Shown here one piece after another: positions 37,795 to 45,217 of a stretch of DNA of 64,000 nt. The position numbers and the translations under genes were made by a program. Location of the stretch: positions 38,775 through 102,774 of the forward strand of contig NZ_BCUX01000022.1 in assembly GCF_001591445.1 (NCBI RefSeq), read 5' to 3'. The stretch is from Neobacillus drentensis NBRC 102427 (GTDB lineage: Bacteria; Bacillota; Bacilli; Bacillales; Cytobacillaceae). Below the pieces are notes generated by a model, which was not told the origin of the DNA, did no database searches, and worked only from the letters and a program-made list of their open reading frames with translations. The number at the start of each line of letters is the position of its first letter. The stretch's first letter is position 1.

Positions 37795-38000
37795 AAAAGC
37801 GGAAGCGCCCGTTCAGCGGCGTATGGACTCCTCGAAAAAGCTAACGCTTTTTCTTCGTGCGATGCATATGCTGACGAAGCGTTCCTTGTGGAGCACTTTG
37901 ACTGAGATAAAGGAAACACGGAGAGCGTTAGCGCATCCGTGCTTGACTTATCGTAGGGAAAAGGGCGAAGTACACTAGCCGCTGGGCGCTGGAGCTAGAC
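37795..38000. repeat. Nested-hairpin Bacillus repeat (bcr/MITE-like)
   Basis: Outer arms AGCGCCC-gtt-CAGCGGC (37804) and GCCGCTG-GGCGCT (37978) pair. Inner arms GCTAACGCT (37840) and AGCGTTAGC (37924) pair perfectly, and CTTCG/CGAAG form a core hairpin. The edge words GCGGAAGCGCC and CTGGAGCTAGAC are those of short interspersed repeats common in Bacillus genomes. No protein is encoded. It lies between the TnpB-related and M23 genes. Confidence 0.7.
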
Positions 38001-38041
38001 AATTATCTAAGTTCAAAGTTTTATACTTTTTTATTCGATAA

Positions 38042-38076
38042 AAAAATGGAAGAAGCAAAAAGCTTCTCCCATTTTT
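38042..38076 (-). terminator. Terminator after the M23 peptidase gene
   Basis: AGAAGC/GCTTCT extended by CCATTTTT-type arms, with a T-run on the minus strand, overlaps the stop. Confidence 0.75.
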
Positions 38077-39364
38077 ATGGTAGTGGTACGATCCCGACTG
38101 GATTAATGGCATAACGCTTATCCGGTGTCCATGGACCCTTATGAAGTTCAAAATGTAAATGCTGCCCTCTTGAGGCTCCGGTATTCCCCATAAGACCAAT
38201 CTTTTGACCCTTTTTCACAGTAGCTCCACTGCCGACATAACGTGCGGTCATATGGGCATAGATAGTTGTGTACACTTTTCCATTAATCGAGTGAGAAACA
38301 AAAATACAGTTTCCATAACTACTAGAATAATAGGATCTATTGACGACCCCATCTGCCGCAGCAACAATTGGCACCTTGATCCCGTTGGCAATGTCAACTC
38401 CGTAGTGATTTCCATCCCCACGGCCGCCAAAACCAGAGCTACGATATCCAGTCGTAGGCTGGGTCCAATACCCACTTGAAACGTTTGGTGTTGCATCCGA
38501 ACGAGGAGCAGAATTATTGTTAGAACCGCTATTACTACTGTTTGATGACGTATTTCTTTTCGCCTCTGCAGCTGCTCTAGCTTGAGCCTCTTTCTCCATT
38601 TGAATGGCCTTTTGAATCGCCGCTTCTTGACCGGCAAGAATCTGCTCCTCCTCTTGCATATCCATCATACCCTCATGGACTTCTTCTTCTTTATCTTTTA
38701 AGCTTGCTAAAAGTTTATCTTTTTCCTTCTTTTGTGAACTTAATTGCTGATTCATATTTTTTAAATCTGCTAGCATTTTCTGGAGATTAGAAAGATCTTT
38801 TTCTACTTTGGCTTGTTTCATCGCAAGCTCATTTTTATCGGCCTCATGCTGCTTAATAATATCTTGGTCCGCCTGCACGATCGTTGCAACCGCATTGGCC
38901 CTGTCAATAAAATCATTAAAGCTCGTTGATCCTATTAGCACATCTAAATAATTGACCATGCCGCCATTTTCCTGATAACTGCGGGCCCGGTCTTTTAAGA
39001 GTACGTTTCGCTTATTAATGCGCTCTTTGATAACCTTGGTTTCCGCTTGGAGTTTTGTAACCTCTGCTTTTGTATCTTTTACCTTTTCCGTTTTATCATT
39101 TATTTTCGTGGTTGTATCTTCAATCGCAAAGTCAATGCGTTTTATTTCGCTCTGTACGCCCGCCTGCTGATTTTTTAATGAATTTATCAGACCGTTTGCT
39201 TGATTAATGTCCTCTTTTAAATTGGAACGTTTGTCGTGAATTTTACTTTGTTCACCTTTCAAACTGGAAATCGATTCAGCCTCTGTTTTAATTGTGACAC
39301 CGCCAAATGTTGTTCCTAGCCCAACCGTCAGTGCAACGGCAACTGTTATTACTGTTTTTTTCAT
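38075..39364 (-). CDS. EnvC/PcsB-like M23 peptidase with coiled-coil
   Basis: A 429-residue secreted protein: signal peptide (1-28), a long coiled coil (about 30-260, including KEKDKLLASLKDKEEEV), a Ser/Asn-rich linker (about 270-300) and a LytM/M23 domain with zinc ligands in NHYGVD and QHLHFELH (about 325-420). It probably cuts peptidoglycan cross-links during growth or division under FtsEX control, since ftsE and ftsX lie directly upstream. The start ATG follows GGGAGGAG. Confidence 0.93.
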   Translation of the reverse strand: MKKTVITVAVALTVGLGTTFGGVTIKTEAESISSLKGEQSKIHDKRSNLKEDINQANGLINSLKNQQAGVQSEIKRIDFAIEDTTTKINDKTEKVKDTKAEVTKLQAETKVIKERINKRNVLLKDRARSYQENGGMVNYLDVLIGSTSFNDFIDRANAVATIVQADQDIIKQHEADKNELAMKQAKVEKDLSNLQKMLADLKNMNQQLSSQKKEKDKLLASLKDKEEEVHEGMMDMQEEEQILAGQEAAIQKAIQMEKEAQARAAAEAKRNTSSNSSNSGSNNNSAPRSDATPNVSSGYWTQPTTGYRSSGFGGRGDGNHYGVDIANGIKVPIVAAADGVVNRSYYSSSYGNCIFVSHSINGKVYTTIYAHMTARYVGSGATVKKGQKIGLMGNTGASRGQHLHFELHKGPWTPDKRYAINPVGIVPLP

Positions 39365-39485
39365 TTTCCGATTTCTCCTCCCATTCTCTCTATGTACAGG
39401 TAAAATCGTTCGTTAGCTTTGTGTGAACGAATGTTGTTGTGTACGAAACTTTTGATCTATTCTAGTAATTTGATCGGTCAAAATA

Positions 39486-39519
39486 AAACAGGAAGGACAT
39501 GACAATAGCCCTTCCTGAC
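39486..39519 (-). terminator. Terminator after ftsX
   Basis: CAGGAAGG and CCTTCCTG form an 8-bp stem followed by TTTTATTTT on the minus strand. Confidence 0.65.
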
Positions 39520-39545
39520 ATTAAACGGGATCTTTCGCTTTTGGA

Positions 39546-40439
39546 TTACACCTTTAAGAATTTTCTTACGGACATCAAGCTGCCCCAAACGCCAATTAAT
39601 GCGCCCATTAAAATCAAAATGCCAGAAACCTGATAGACAAACGGATCAAACGGCAGGATTTTGATAAATGTACCTTCTAGATATGGGGTAACATAATCAT
39701 AGGCACGGTAGTAGGCAATCGAAATCAGAATAATAGGCAGAATCGACCCTAGGAAACCAAGCCATAATCCTTCCAAAAAGAATGGCCAGCGAATAAACGT
39801 ATTCGTTGCACCTACTAATCTCATAATCTTAATTTCTCTTCGACGTGCAATAATCGTAATTTTTATGGTATTGGAAATTAGGAAAATCGCTGTAAAGAAT
39901 AATCCAATGATTAAAACAACTCCAACGTTGCGGCTTGCTTTAATAAACTTAAATAATTTTTCAACCTTGCCTTGGCCATACTTTACCTTGGCAACATAAG
40001 TAGATTTTTCAATTTGTTTCGCGACTTTCATCGTATCTGTTGGATTTTTTGTTTTAACGATAAATACATCGTTTAAGGGATTATCTTGTTCAAAGAGTTT
40101 AAAAGATTTCCCTTCCTCACCAAGACTACTAACTAAATTATCTAGCTCGTCCTTTTTTGAGGAGAAGGTAACATTTTTCACTTCAGGAATTCGTTCAATC
40201 TCACTTTTTAAGGATTGCTGATCTTGTGGTGTAGCTGCCACATCGATGTGAACGCGAATTTGGACATCATCTTCAATCGTTTGTGCGACTCTATTAAGAT
40301 TCATCATAATAACAAAAAAGACACCAACTAAAATCAGGGTAACAGTTACGGCACTAACTGATGCAAACGTCATCCAGCCATTTCTGCTGATATTCTTAAA
40401 ACTATCTCGAGCGTGACGGCCAATGGTTCTAATTTTCAT
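39546..40439 (-). CDS. ftsX: Cell-division ABC transporter permease FtsX
   Basis: A 297-residue protein with four membrane helices, a large extracellular loop (about 45-165) that activates wall hydrolases, and the conserved NTIKITIIARRREIKIMRLVGAT segment (about 190-212). The start is the ATG at 40439 after GAGGTG, giving the B. subtilis length; nine codons upstream are open but lie within ftsE. It overlaps ftsE by 11 bases. With FtsE it controls a murein hydrolase, here probably the M23 protein downstream. Confidence 0.95.
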   Translation of the reverse strand: MKIRTIGRHARDSFKNISRNGWMTFASVSAVTVTLILVGVFFVIMMNLNRVAQTIEDDVQIRVHIDVAATPQDQQSLKSEIERIPEVKNVTFSSKKDELDNLVSSLGEEGKSFKLFEQDNPLNDVFIVKTKNPTDTMKVAKQIEKSTYVAKVKYGQGKVEKLFKFIKASRNVGVVLIIGLFFTAIFLISNTIKITIIARRREIKIMRLVGATNTFIRWPFFLEGLWLGFLGSILPIILISIAYYRAYDYVTPYLEGTFIKILPFDPFVYQVSGILILMGALIGVWGSLMSVRKFLKV

Positions 40440-41115
40440 AACCGTATTCACCTCTTTCATCATCACGTACTATTTTTCCACCTTCTATGGCAATAACACG
40501 ATGCTTCATCGTATTAACAATTTCCCGGTTATGGGTTGCCATTACAATGGTGGTTCCTCTTGCATTAATTTCTTCAAAAATTCTCATAATTTCCCATGAC
40601 GTTTCTGGGTCAAGATTTCCAGTCGGCTCATCCGCAATAACCACTTTAGGAGAATTGACGATCGAGCGGGCAATCGAAACACGCTGTTGCTCCCCGCCGG
40701 AAAGCTCGGTTGGCAGCATTTTTATCTTATGCTTTAAATTAACGAGTTCAAGAACTTCCATTACCCGTTTCTTTATGACCTTCGGCTGTGCCTCAATCAC
40801 TTCTAGGGCAAAGGCCACATTTTCATAGACAGTTAATCTCGGAAGCAGCTTAAAGTCTTGAAAGACGACGCCAAGATTCCGTCGGAAAATTGGTACCTTT
40901 TTCATTTTTAGTTTTGCGAGGTTTACACCATTCATGGTGATGGTCCCTGAAGTTGGAACTTCCTCACGATACATCATTTTAATGAATGTCGATTTTCCGG
41001 CCCCACTTGGTCCGACGACAAAAACAAATTCGCCCTGGTTAATCCGGACGTCTATCCCATTAATAGCGGAAACCCCATTCGGGTACTTTTTATAAACATC
41101 TTGTAGTTCTATCAT
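40429..41115 (-). CDS. ftsE: Cell-division ABC transporter ATPase FtsE
   Basis: A 228-residue ATPase with Walker A GPSGAGKST (about residue 36), Q-loop VFQDFKLLP, signature LSGGEQQRVSIARSI and Walker B VVIADEPTGNLDPE. The start is the ATG at 41115 (IELQDVYKKYPNG) after AAAGGTG. It is the first gene of ftsE-ftsX-M23. Confidence 0.97.
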   Translation of the reverse strand: MIELQDVYKKYPNGVSAINGIDVRINQGEFVFVVGPSGAGKSTFIKMMYREEVPTSGTITMNGVNLAKLKMKKVPIFRRNLGVVFQDFKLLPRLTVYENVAFALEVIEAQPKVIKKRVMEVLELVNLKHKIKMLPTELSGGEQQRVSIARSIVNSPKVVIADEPTGNLDPETSWEIMRIFEEINARGTTIVMATHNREIVNTMKHRVIAIEGGKIVRDDERGEYGYEN

Positions 41116-41353
41116 TTTTATCACCTTTTATTTAAAGACATAACGAACTGTGAATTCGACAATAATCTTTATTTATTTGCAAAATGGACTAGGATTACAA
41201 AAAATATGTGCATAATTTCGCATAGTCCTATTATAACATCATAAATCGCTAAAAAAAGCGGTAAATATATTACAGTTTCTTTTCAAAGAATTACATATTA
41301 TGACATAGTTCGACATCGTTAGTTGTGTTTTTGGTTTTTTGGGAATGGTTTGA

Positions 41354-41399
41354 GGGTTGGGGTTGGGGTGTTTTGGGGGATGGGTCGGTGGGGTGGGGT
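41354..41399 (+). other. G-run tract beside repeat array C
   Basis: Seven runs of three to five G occur in 46 bases with 1-6 base loops, an exceptional composition in this AT-rich genome and a strong G-quadruplex candidate on the plus strand. It lies directly before array C and about 240 bases upstream of ftsE. Confidence 0.6.
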
Positions 41400-41402
41400 C
41401 AG

Positions 41403-41528
41403 ATTCCGCCAACTTTTTGATTTATTCCGCCAAACTGGTCTTGGATTCCGCCGAATTTCGTATTTATTCCGCCAAACCTGTCCGGGATTCCGCCAACTCC
41501 CCGATTTATTCCGCCAAACTGGTCTCAG
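41403..41528. repeat. 21-bp repeat array C (6 units)
   Basis: Units start at 41403, 41424, 41445, 41466, 41487 and 41508, each exactly 21 bases apart, with core ATTCCGCCRA. Unit tails alternate between TTT-type and GG-type. It lies between ftsE and the cccB terminator. Confidence 0.9.
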
Positions 41529-41560
41529 ATATCTCCGCTAGGCTGCTAAAATAGGTAAAT

Positions 41561-41597
41561 AAAAAAACGCTCTGTTTTTATCAAACAGAACGTTTTT
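41561..41597 (-). terminator. Terminator after cccB
   Basis: AAACG-TTCTGTTT and AAACAGA-GCGTTTT form a long stem with TTTTTTT on the minus strand, 13 bases after the stop. Confidence 0.85.
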
Positions 41598-41609
41598 GAA
41601 ACTATACTC

Positions 41610-41954
41610 TTATTTTTTAGCTGCTAGCCATTCAGCGATTGTGTTAGCATCATCGCCGGTCACTACGTTTGCAGGCATTTGACCTTTACCATTTTTAAGA
41701 ATACCTAAGATGTCGTCCTTAGAGTACTTTGAGCCAACCTTTGTAAGGTTTGGTCCCATCCCACCTGTTAGATCACCGCCATGACAGCCAGAGCATTTTT
41801 GATCGAAAATCTTAGCAGCTGCATCACTGCTAGCTGTTTCCGTTCCTGTGTTCTTGGTTGTGTCCTTAGAGGTGTCCTTATTTCCGCCTCCGCAGGCAGC
41901 TAGTCCCATAACTAACGCAGTTCCCATTAACAATGTAAGCCATTTCTTTTTCAC
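41610..41954 (-). CDS. cccB: Cytochrome c551 lipoprotein
   Basis: A 114-residue monohaem cytochrome with signal peptide and lipobox LAAC (Cys about residue 21), a Thr/Lys/Asp-rich spacer (25-45), CSGCH haem motif (about 54-58) and axial Met in GQMPAN. It carries electrons outside the membrane, anchored by lipid. The start is the GTG at 41954 after AAAGGGG. cccB lies beside yvjA and prfB in B. subtilis. It is the ordinary cytochrome type of Bacillus, unlike the multihaem proteins at 47-56 kb. Confidence 0.92.
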   Translation of the reverse strand: MKKKWLTLLMGTALVMGLAACGGGNKDTSKDTTKNTGTETASSDAAAKIFDQKCSGCHGGDLTGGMGPNLTKVGSKYSKDDILGILKNGKGQMPANVVTGDDANTIAEWLAAKK

Positions 41955-42005
41955 CTGATTACCCCTTTCAGAAATTAATACCATCAATGCATTATTATAC
42001 CAATC

Positions 42006-42872
42006 CTACGCTCGTTTGAAACCCTCGCCTAACACTTCGGCCGCATCCATAACGACCACAAATGCAGTTGGGTCAAGGGCTTTAACCAATTGTTTCAATT
42101 TTGTGAACTCTGACTGATCAACAACGCACATTAGAACTGGCCGTTCATGGTCAGTAAAACCACCATATGCTGATAGTTTTGTCACACCACGGTCAATTTT
42201 ATTCAAAATTCCTGCACGAACTTCTTCTTGTTTATCCGTAATAATCATCGCCATCTTTGACCGGCCGAAGCCAACCTGAATCAGGTCAATCGTTTTGCTT
42301 GTTACATAAAGGGCAATCAATGCATACAAACCCTTTTCAATATCAAACACAATCGCAGCAGCAAGCACGATTAATCCATCGATCATAACAACGCATCGGC
42401 CGAGACTAAAGCCTGTATATTTATTAATGATCTGTGCAGCAAGGTCGGTTCCGCCCGTTGATGCCCTCCCCCTAAAAACAATGCCCAGACCAAGCCCTAC
42501 ACCAATCCCCCCGAACAAAGCTCCGAGCAGCGCATCATTTGTCCAAGGCTCTAAATTTTTTGTTAAAAAAACAATGAATGGTAAAAAAATAGTGCCCGCA
42601 AGTGTTTTGACGCCAAATTGCTTTCCTAAAAACAGCACACCAGCAATAAACAAGGGGATATTAAAGGCCCACTGCACATAAGCCGGTTCCCAGCCCAACA
42701 CCGTTTTTGTAATCGTACTGATACCGCTGACTCCTCCTGAAGCCACTTGATTTGGCAGTAAAAACACGTTAAACGTCAGACCAATAATCGCCGCACCAAT
42801 CAGTACAAGTAGATAATCTATCGCGATTCTCATTTTAGGATAGGATTGTGTAAGATTACTTAATATATTCAT
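42006..42872 (-). CDS. yvjA: YitT family membrane protein (YvjA)
   Basis: A 288-residue protein with five to six membrane helices (FNVFLLPNQVASGGVSGIST, GRASTGGTDLAAQIINKYTGFSLG) and a C-terminal DUF2179 soluble domain (about 205-285). The start is the ATG at 42872, ten bases after GAGGAG. Position between cccB and prfB matches B. subtilis yvjA. Function is unknown. Confidence 0.88.
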   Translation of the reverse strand: MNILSNLTQSYPKMRIAIDYLLVLIGAAIIGLTFNVFLLPNQVASGGVSGISTITKTVLGWEPAYVQWAFNIPLFIAGVLFLGKQFGVKTLAGTIFLPFIVFLTKNLEPWTNDALLGALFGGIGVGLGLGIVFRGRASTGGTDLAAQIINKYTGFSLGRCVVMIDGLIVLAAAIVFDIEKGLYALIALYVTSKTIDLIQVGFGRSKMAMIITDKQEEVRAGILNKIDRGVTKLSAYGGFTDHERPVLMCVVDQSEFTKLKQLVKALDPTAFVVVMDAAEVLGEGFKRA

Positions 42873-43098
42873 AAAAGCCATTCTCCTCAACATTCATTCT
42901 TCTAACCGAAAGTGAGTATAGCATGGGCAAATTTTGGTGTAAATGGCAGTAAATTGACGTGTTAAAGGGTTAAAATTTTTATTAGCTATTGTTAATAACG
43001 GGATCTTCATAAGGAATTTTCTTATTTGGATGTTATCATTATTTTGCTAAAAAATTATCAATAAATGTTATAATATGTTGAATAGGGAGGTGAGCAAT

Positions 43099-43542
43099 AT
43101 GGAGCAGTTGTTAAGACAAATGATGGATCAAATGAATCAACAGTTTGATCAAATGAATCAACAGTTTGATCAAATGAATCAACAGTTTGATCAAATGAAT
43201 CAGCAGTTTGATAAAATTGATCAGCAGTTTGATAAAATTGATCAGCGCTTTACTGCAATTGACAAGCGGTTTGATGCCGTGGAAGACCGATTTGATAAAA
43301 TTGAAACACGACTTAATAATATGGATCAGCGATTTGATAAAATTGAAACTCGACTTAATAATATGGATCAGCGGTTTGATAAAATTGAAACTCGACTTAA
43401 TAATATGGATCAGCGGTTTGATAAAATTGACCTTCGACTCGATTCCATGGATGAACAATTCATTGGTGTAAACCAACGCCTAGATAATATCGATGCAAGT
43501 ATTCACTCACTCGAAGAAACGGTTAAAAATAATGCAACATAA
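43099..43542 (+). CDS. Heptad-repeat coiled-coil protein with decayed 3' end
   Basis: A 147-residue protein made almost wholly of heptads: QQFDQMN repeated, then QQFDKID, then three 14-residue units RFDKIETRLNNMDQ. The DNA shows 21-base and 42-base tandem repeats. The start ATG follows GGGAGGTG. After the TAA at 43540 the same frame goes on as FRSYFRHIDNKLEHHDKTFE then MLSAEV, TAG (43621), LRIFDKSS to TGA at 43681. Related Bacillus proteins contain such a tail, so the gene seems to have gained two stops. It would form a long rod; function is unknown. Confidence 0.75.
   Translation: MEQLLRQMMDQMNQQFDQMNQQFDQMNQQFDQMNQQFDKIDQQFDKIDQRFTAIDKRFDAVEDRFDKIETRLNNMDQRFDKIETRLNNMDQRFDKIETRLNNMDQRFDKIDLRLDSMDEQFIGVNQRLDNIDASIHSLEETVKNNAT
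43132..43434 (+). repeat. Tandem coding repeats (21 and 42 bases)
   Basis: Four to five near-identical 21-base units coding QQFDQMN and three 42-base units coding RFDKIETRLNNMDQ. Such identity suggests recent expansion and possible length variation. Confidence 0.85.
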
Positions 43543-43704
43543 TTTAGAAGTTATTTCAGACACATCGATAACAAATTAGAACATCATGATAAAACGTTCG
43601 AAATGCTCTCTGCAGAAGTGTAGCTCCGAATTTTTGATAAATCTTCTCAACCCCAAAGTTACGATCACACAATCCCACCATGATCGGCAAAAAAAATCCC
43701 AATA

Positions 43705-43740
43705 GAAAAGCCTTTGCCGAAAAGGTCGACAAAGGCTTTA
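43705..43740 (-). terminator. Terminator after prfB
   Basis: AAAGCCTTTG and CAAAGGCTTT form a perfect 10-bp stem, 34 bases after the stop. It could also end the coiled-coil gene transcript. Confidence 0.8.
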
Positions 43741-43773
43741 AACAACTATTTTATTTTTTCAAAAATGTCACGG

Positions 43774-44875
43774 TTAGGAAATCCTTGACCTTAGATAAGC
43801 ATCAATAAACTGATCCAAATCGCCGTCCATTACCGCTTGAACATTGCCGCTTTCTGCACTGGTCCTGTGGTCTTTTACCATCGAATAGGGATGGAAGACG
43901 TACGAACGGATTTGACTGCCCCAGCCAATTTCTTTTTGTTCGCCGCGAATTTCCAGTAGCTCTTGTTCTTTCCGTTCAATTTCCAGTTGATACAGCTTGG
44001 ATTTTAGCATTTTCAGCGCTGCCTCGCGGTTTTTAATTTGCGAACGTTCCGCTTGGCATGTGACCACCACGCCGGTTGGGAGGTGGGTAATCCGGATGGC
44101 TGAATCGGTGGTGTTAATATGCTGCCCGCCCGCACCGGTCGCACGGTAGGTATCAATTTTTAAATCCTCTGTCCGAACTTCTATTTGAATGTCATCATTG
44201 AGTTCAGGTATGACTTCACAGGAAACAAACGAAGTATGGCGGCGGCCTGAGGAATCAAAGGGAGAAATCCTGACCAAGCGGTGCACCCCTTTTTCGGCCT
44301 TCAGGTAACCATAGGCATTATGCCCTTTGATTGCAAGCGTCACACTCTTAATCCCTGCTTCATCACCAGGCAGATAATCGAGCGTTTCGACCTTAAAGCC
44401 CTTTTTCTCAGCCCAGCGAGTATACATCCGCAAAAGCATCGAGCCCCAGTCCTGTGATTCCGTTCCGCCGGCACCTGGGTGAAGCTCCAAAATTGCATTA
44501 TTTTTGTCGTACTCCTCACTCAAGAGAAGCTGCAGCTCATATTGGCTCAAGCGCCCTGTTAACTGTTGAAGCTCTTCCTCCAGCTCCGCACGCAATTCGT
44601 CGTCATTTTCTTCTTTTACAAGCTCATAGGTTAATTCCAGATTTTCAAAGCTCTCGTTCAGTTCATAAAATTCATTGACCTGATCCTTCAGGCCATTTGC
44701 TTCACTAATGACGGTCTGAGCGGCTTGCTGATCATTCCAAAAATCGGGATGCAGCATCTCATCGTCTAGTTCAGCAATTCTTGCTTCCTTATTTTCGAGG
44801 TCAAAGAGACCCCCTAAAGTCCGCTAATTTCTTAGCTGTTTTTTCAAGATCATTACGAATTTCTGCTAATTCCAT
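43774..44875 (-). CDS. prfB: Peptide chain release factor 2 (programmed +1 frameshift)
   Basis: RF2 releases peptides at UGA and UAA. The gene starts at ATG 44875 ([20 protein letters not shown] then RGSL), meets TGA at 44803-44801, and continues in the +1 frame ([20 protein letters not shown]) to 43774. The frameshift site is CTT-TGA-C, preceded by the internal Shine-Dalgarno AGGGGG at 44815-44810, the classic RF2 autoregulation signal. The GGQ motif is in [15 protein letters not shown]. In B. subtilis prfB follows secA; here secA is elsewhere and inverted. Confidence 0.96.
44800..44815 (-). promoter_or_regulatory. RF2 programmed-frameshift signal
   Basis: AGGGGG, a short spacer, then CTTTGAC. 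Low RF2 slows reading of UGA and lets the ribosome slip +1. Confidence 0.93.
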
Positions 44876-45217
44876 TATCTTCACCTCTATAAAAATTAAA
44901 AATATGTCGTGTATTATATTTTATTCCGAAATCAATGGCCAGTTCCTTAACCATTATATCTTGATTACCTTATAAATTTCAAAGATTGGCCGAAAAAAGC
45001 ACAACATATGTTCACAAAGGAAATAATTAACAGGTTTCCAATAGTATCATCCAATAGATAGTTCAAGCAAATTTCATGAGTATCTTTACATTTTTATCTG
45101 TCAAAAATGGTACTATTAACTAAGAGTAAAGTGGATGAACAACTTTTTAAAAAGTTAATTTATACATACAAGAATATTTCGAATATAAAAGATTGGTCTT
45201 AAAAGGGGATGAACGAG
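44876..45217. other. Intergenic stretch between prfB and the SEC-C gene
   Basis: AT-rich DNA with the divergent promoters. A LexA-like word with one core mismatch (CAACATATGTTC, 45002) is the only motif seen. One end of the inferred inversion should lie here. Confidence 0.4.

Noticed and set aside
41323..41541. Open frame over the G-rich tract and array C
   Set aside because: Same explanation; start lies in the G-run tract without a ribosome binding site.
43111..43476. Minus-strand frame over the coiled-coil repeats
   Set aside because: Open only because the plus-strand heptad repeats are a multiple of three; low-complexity product.
45002..45013. LexA-like word CAACATATGTTC
   Set aside because: One arm mismatches the GAAC core and the site is about 200 bases from the next start.
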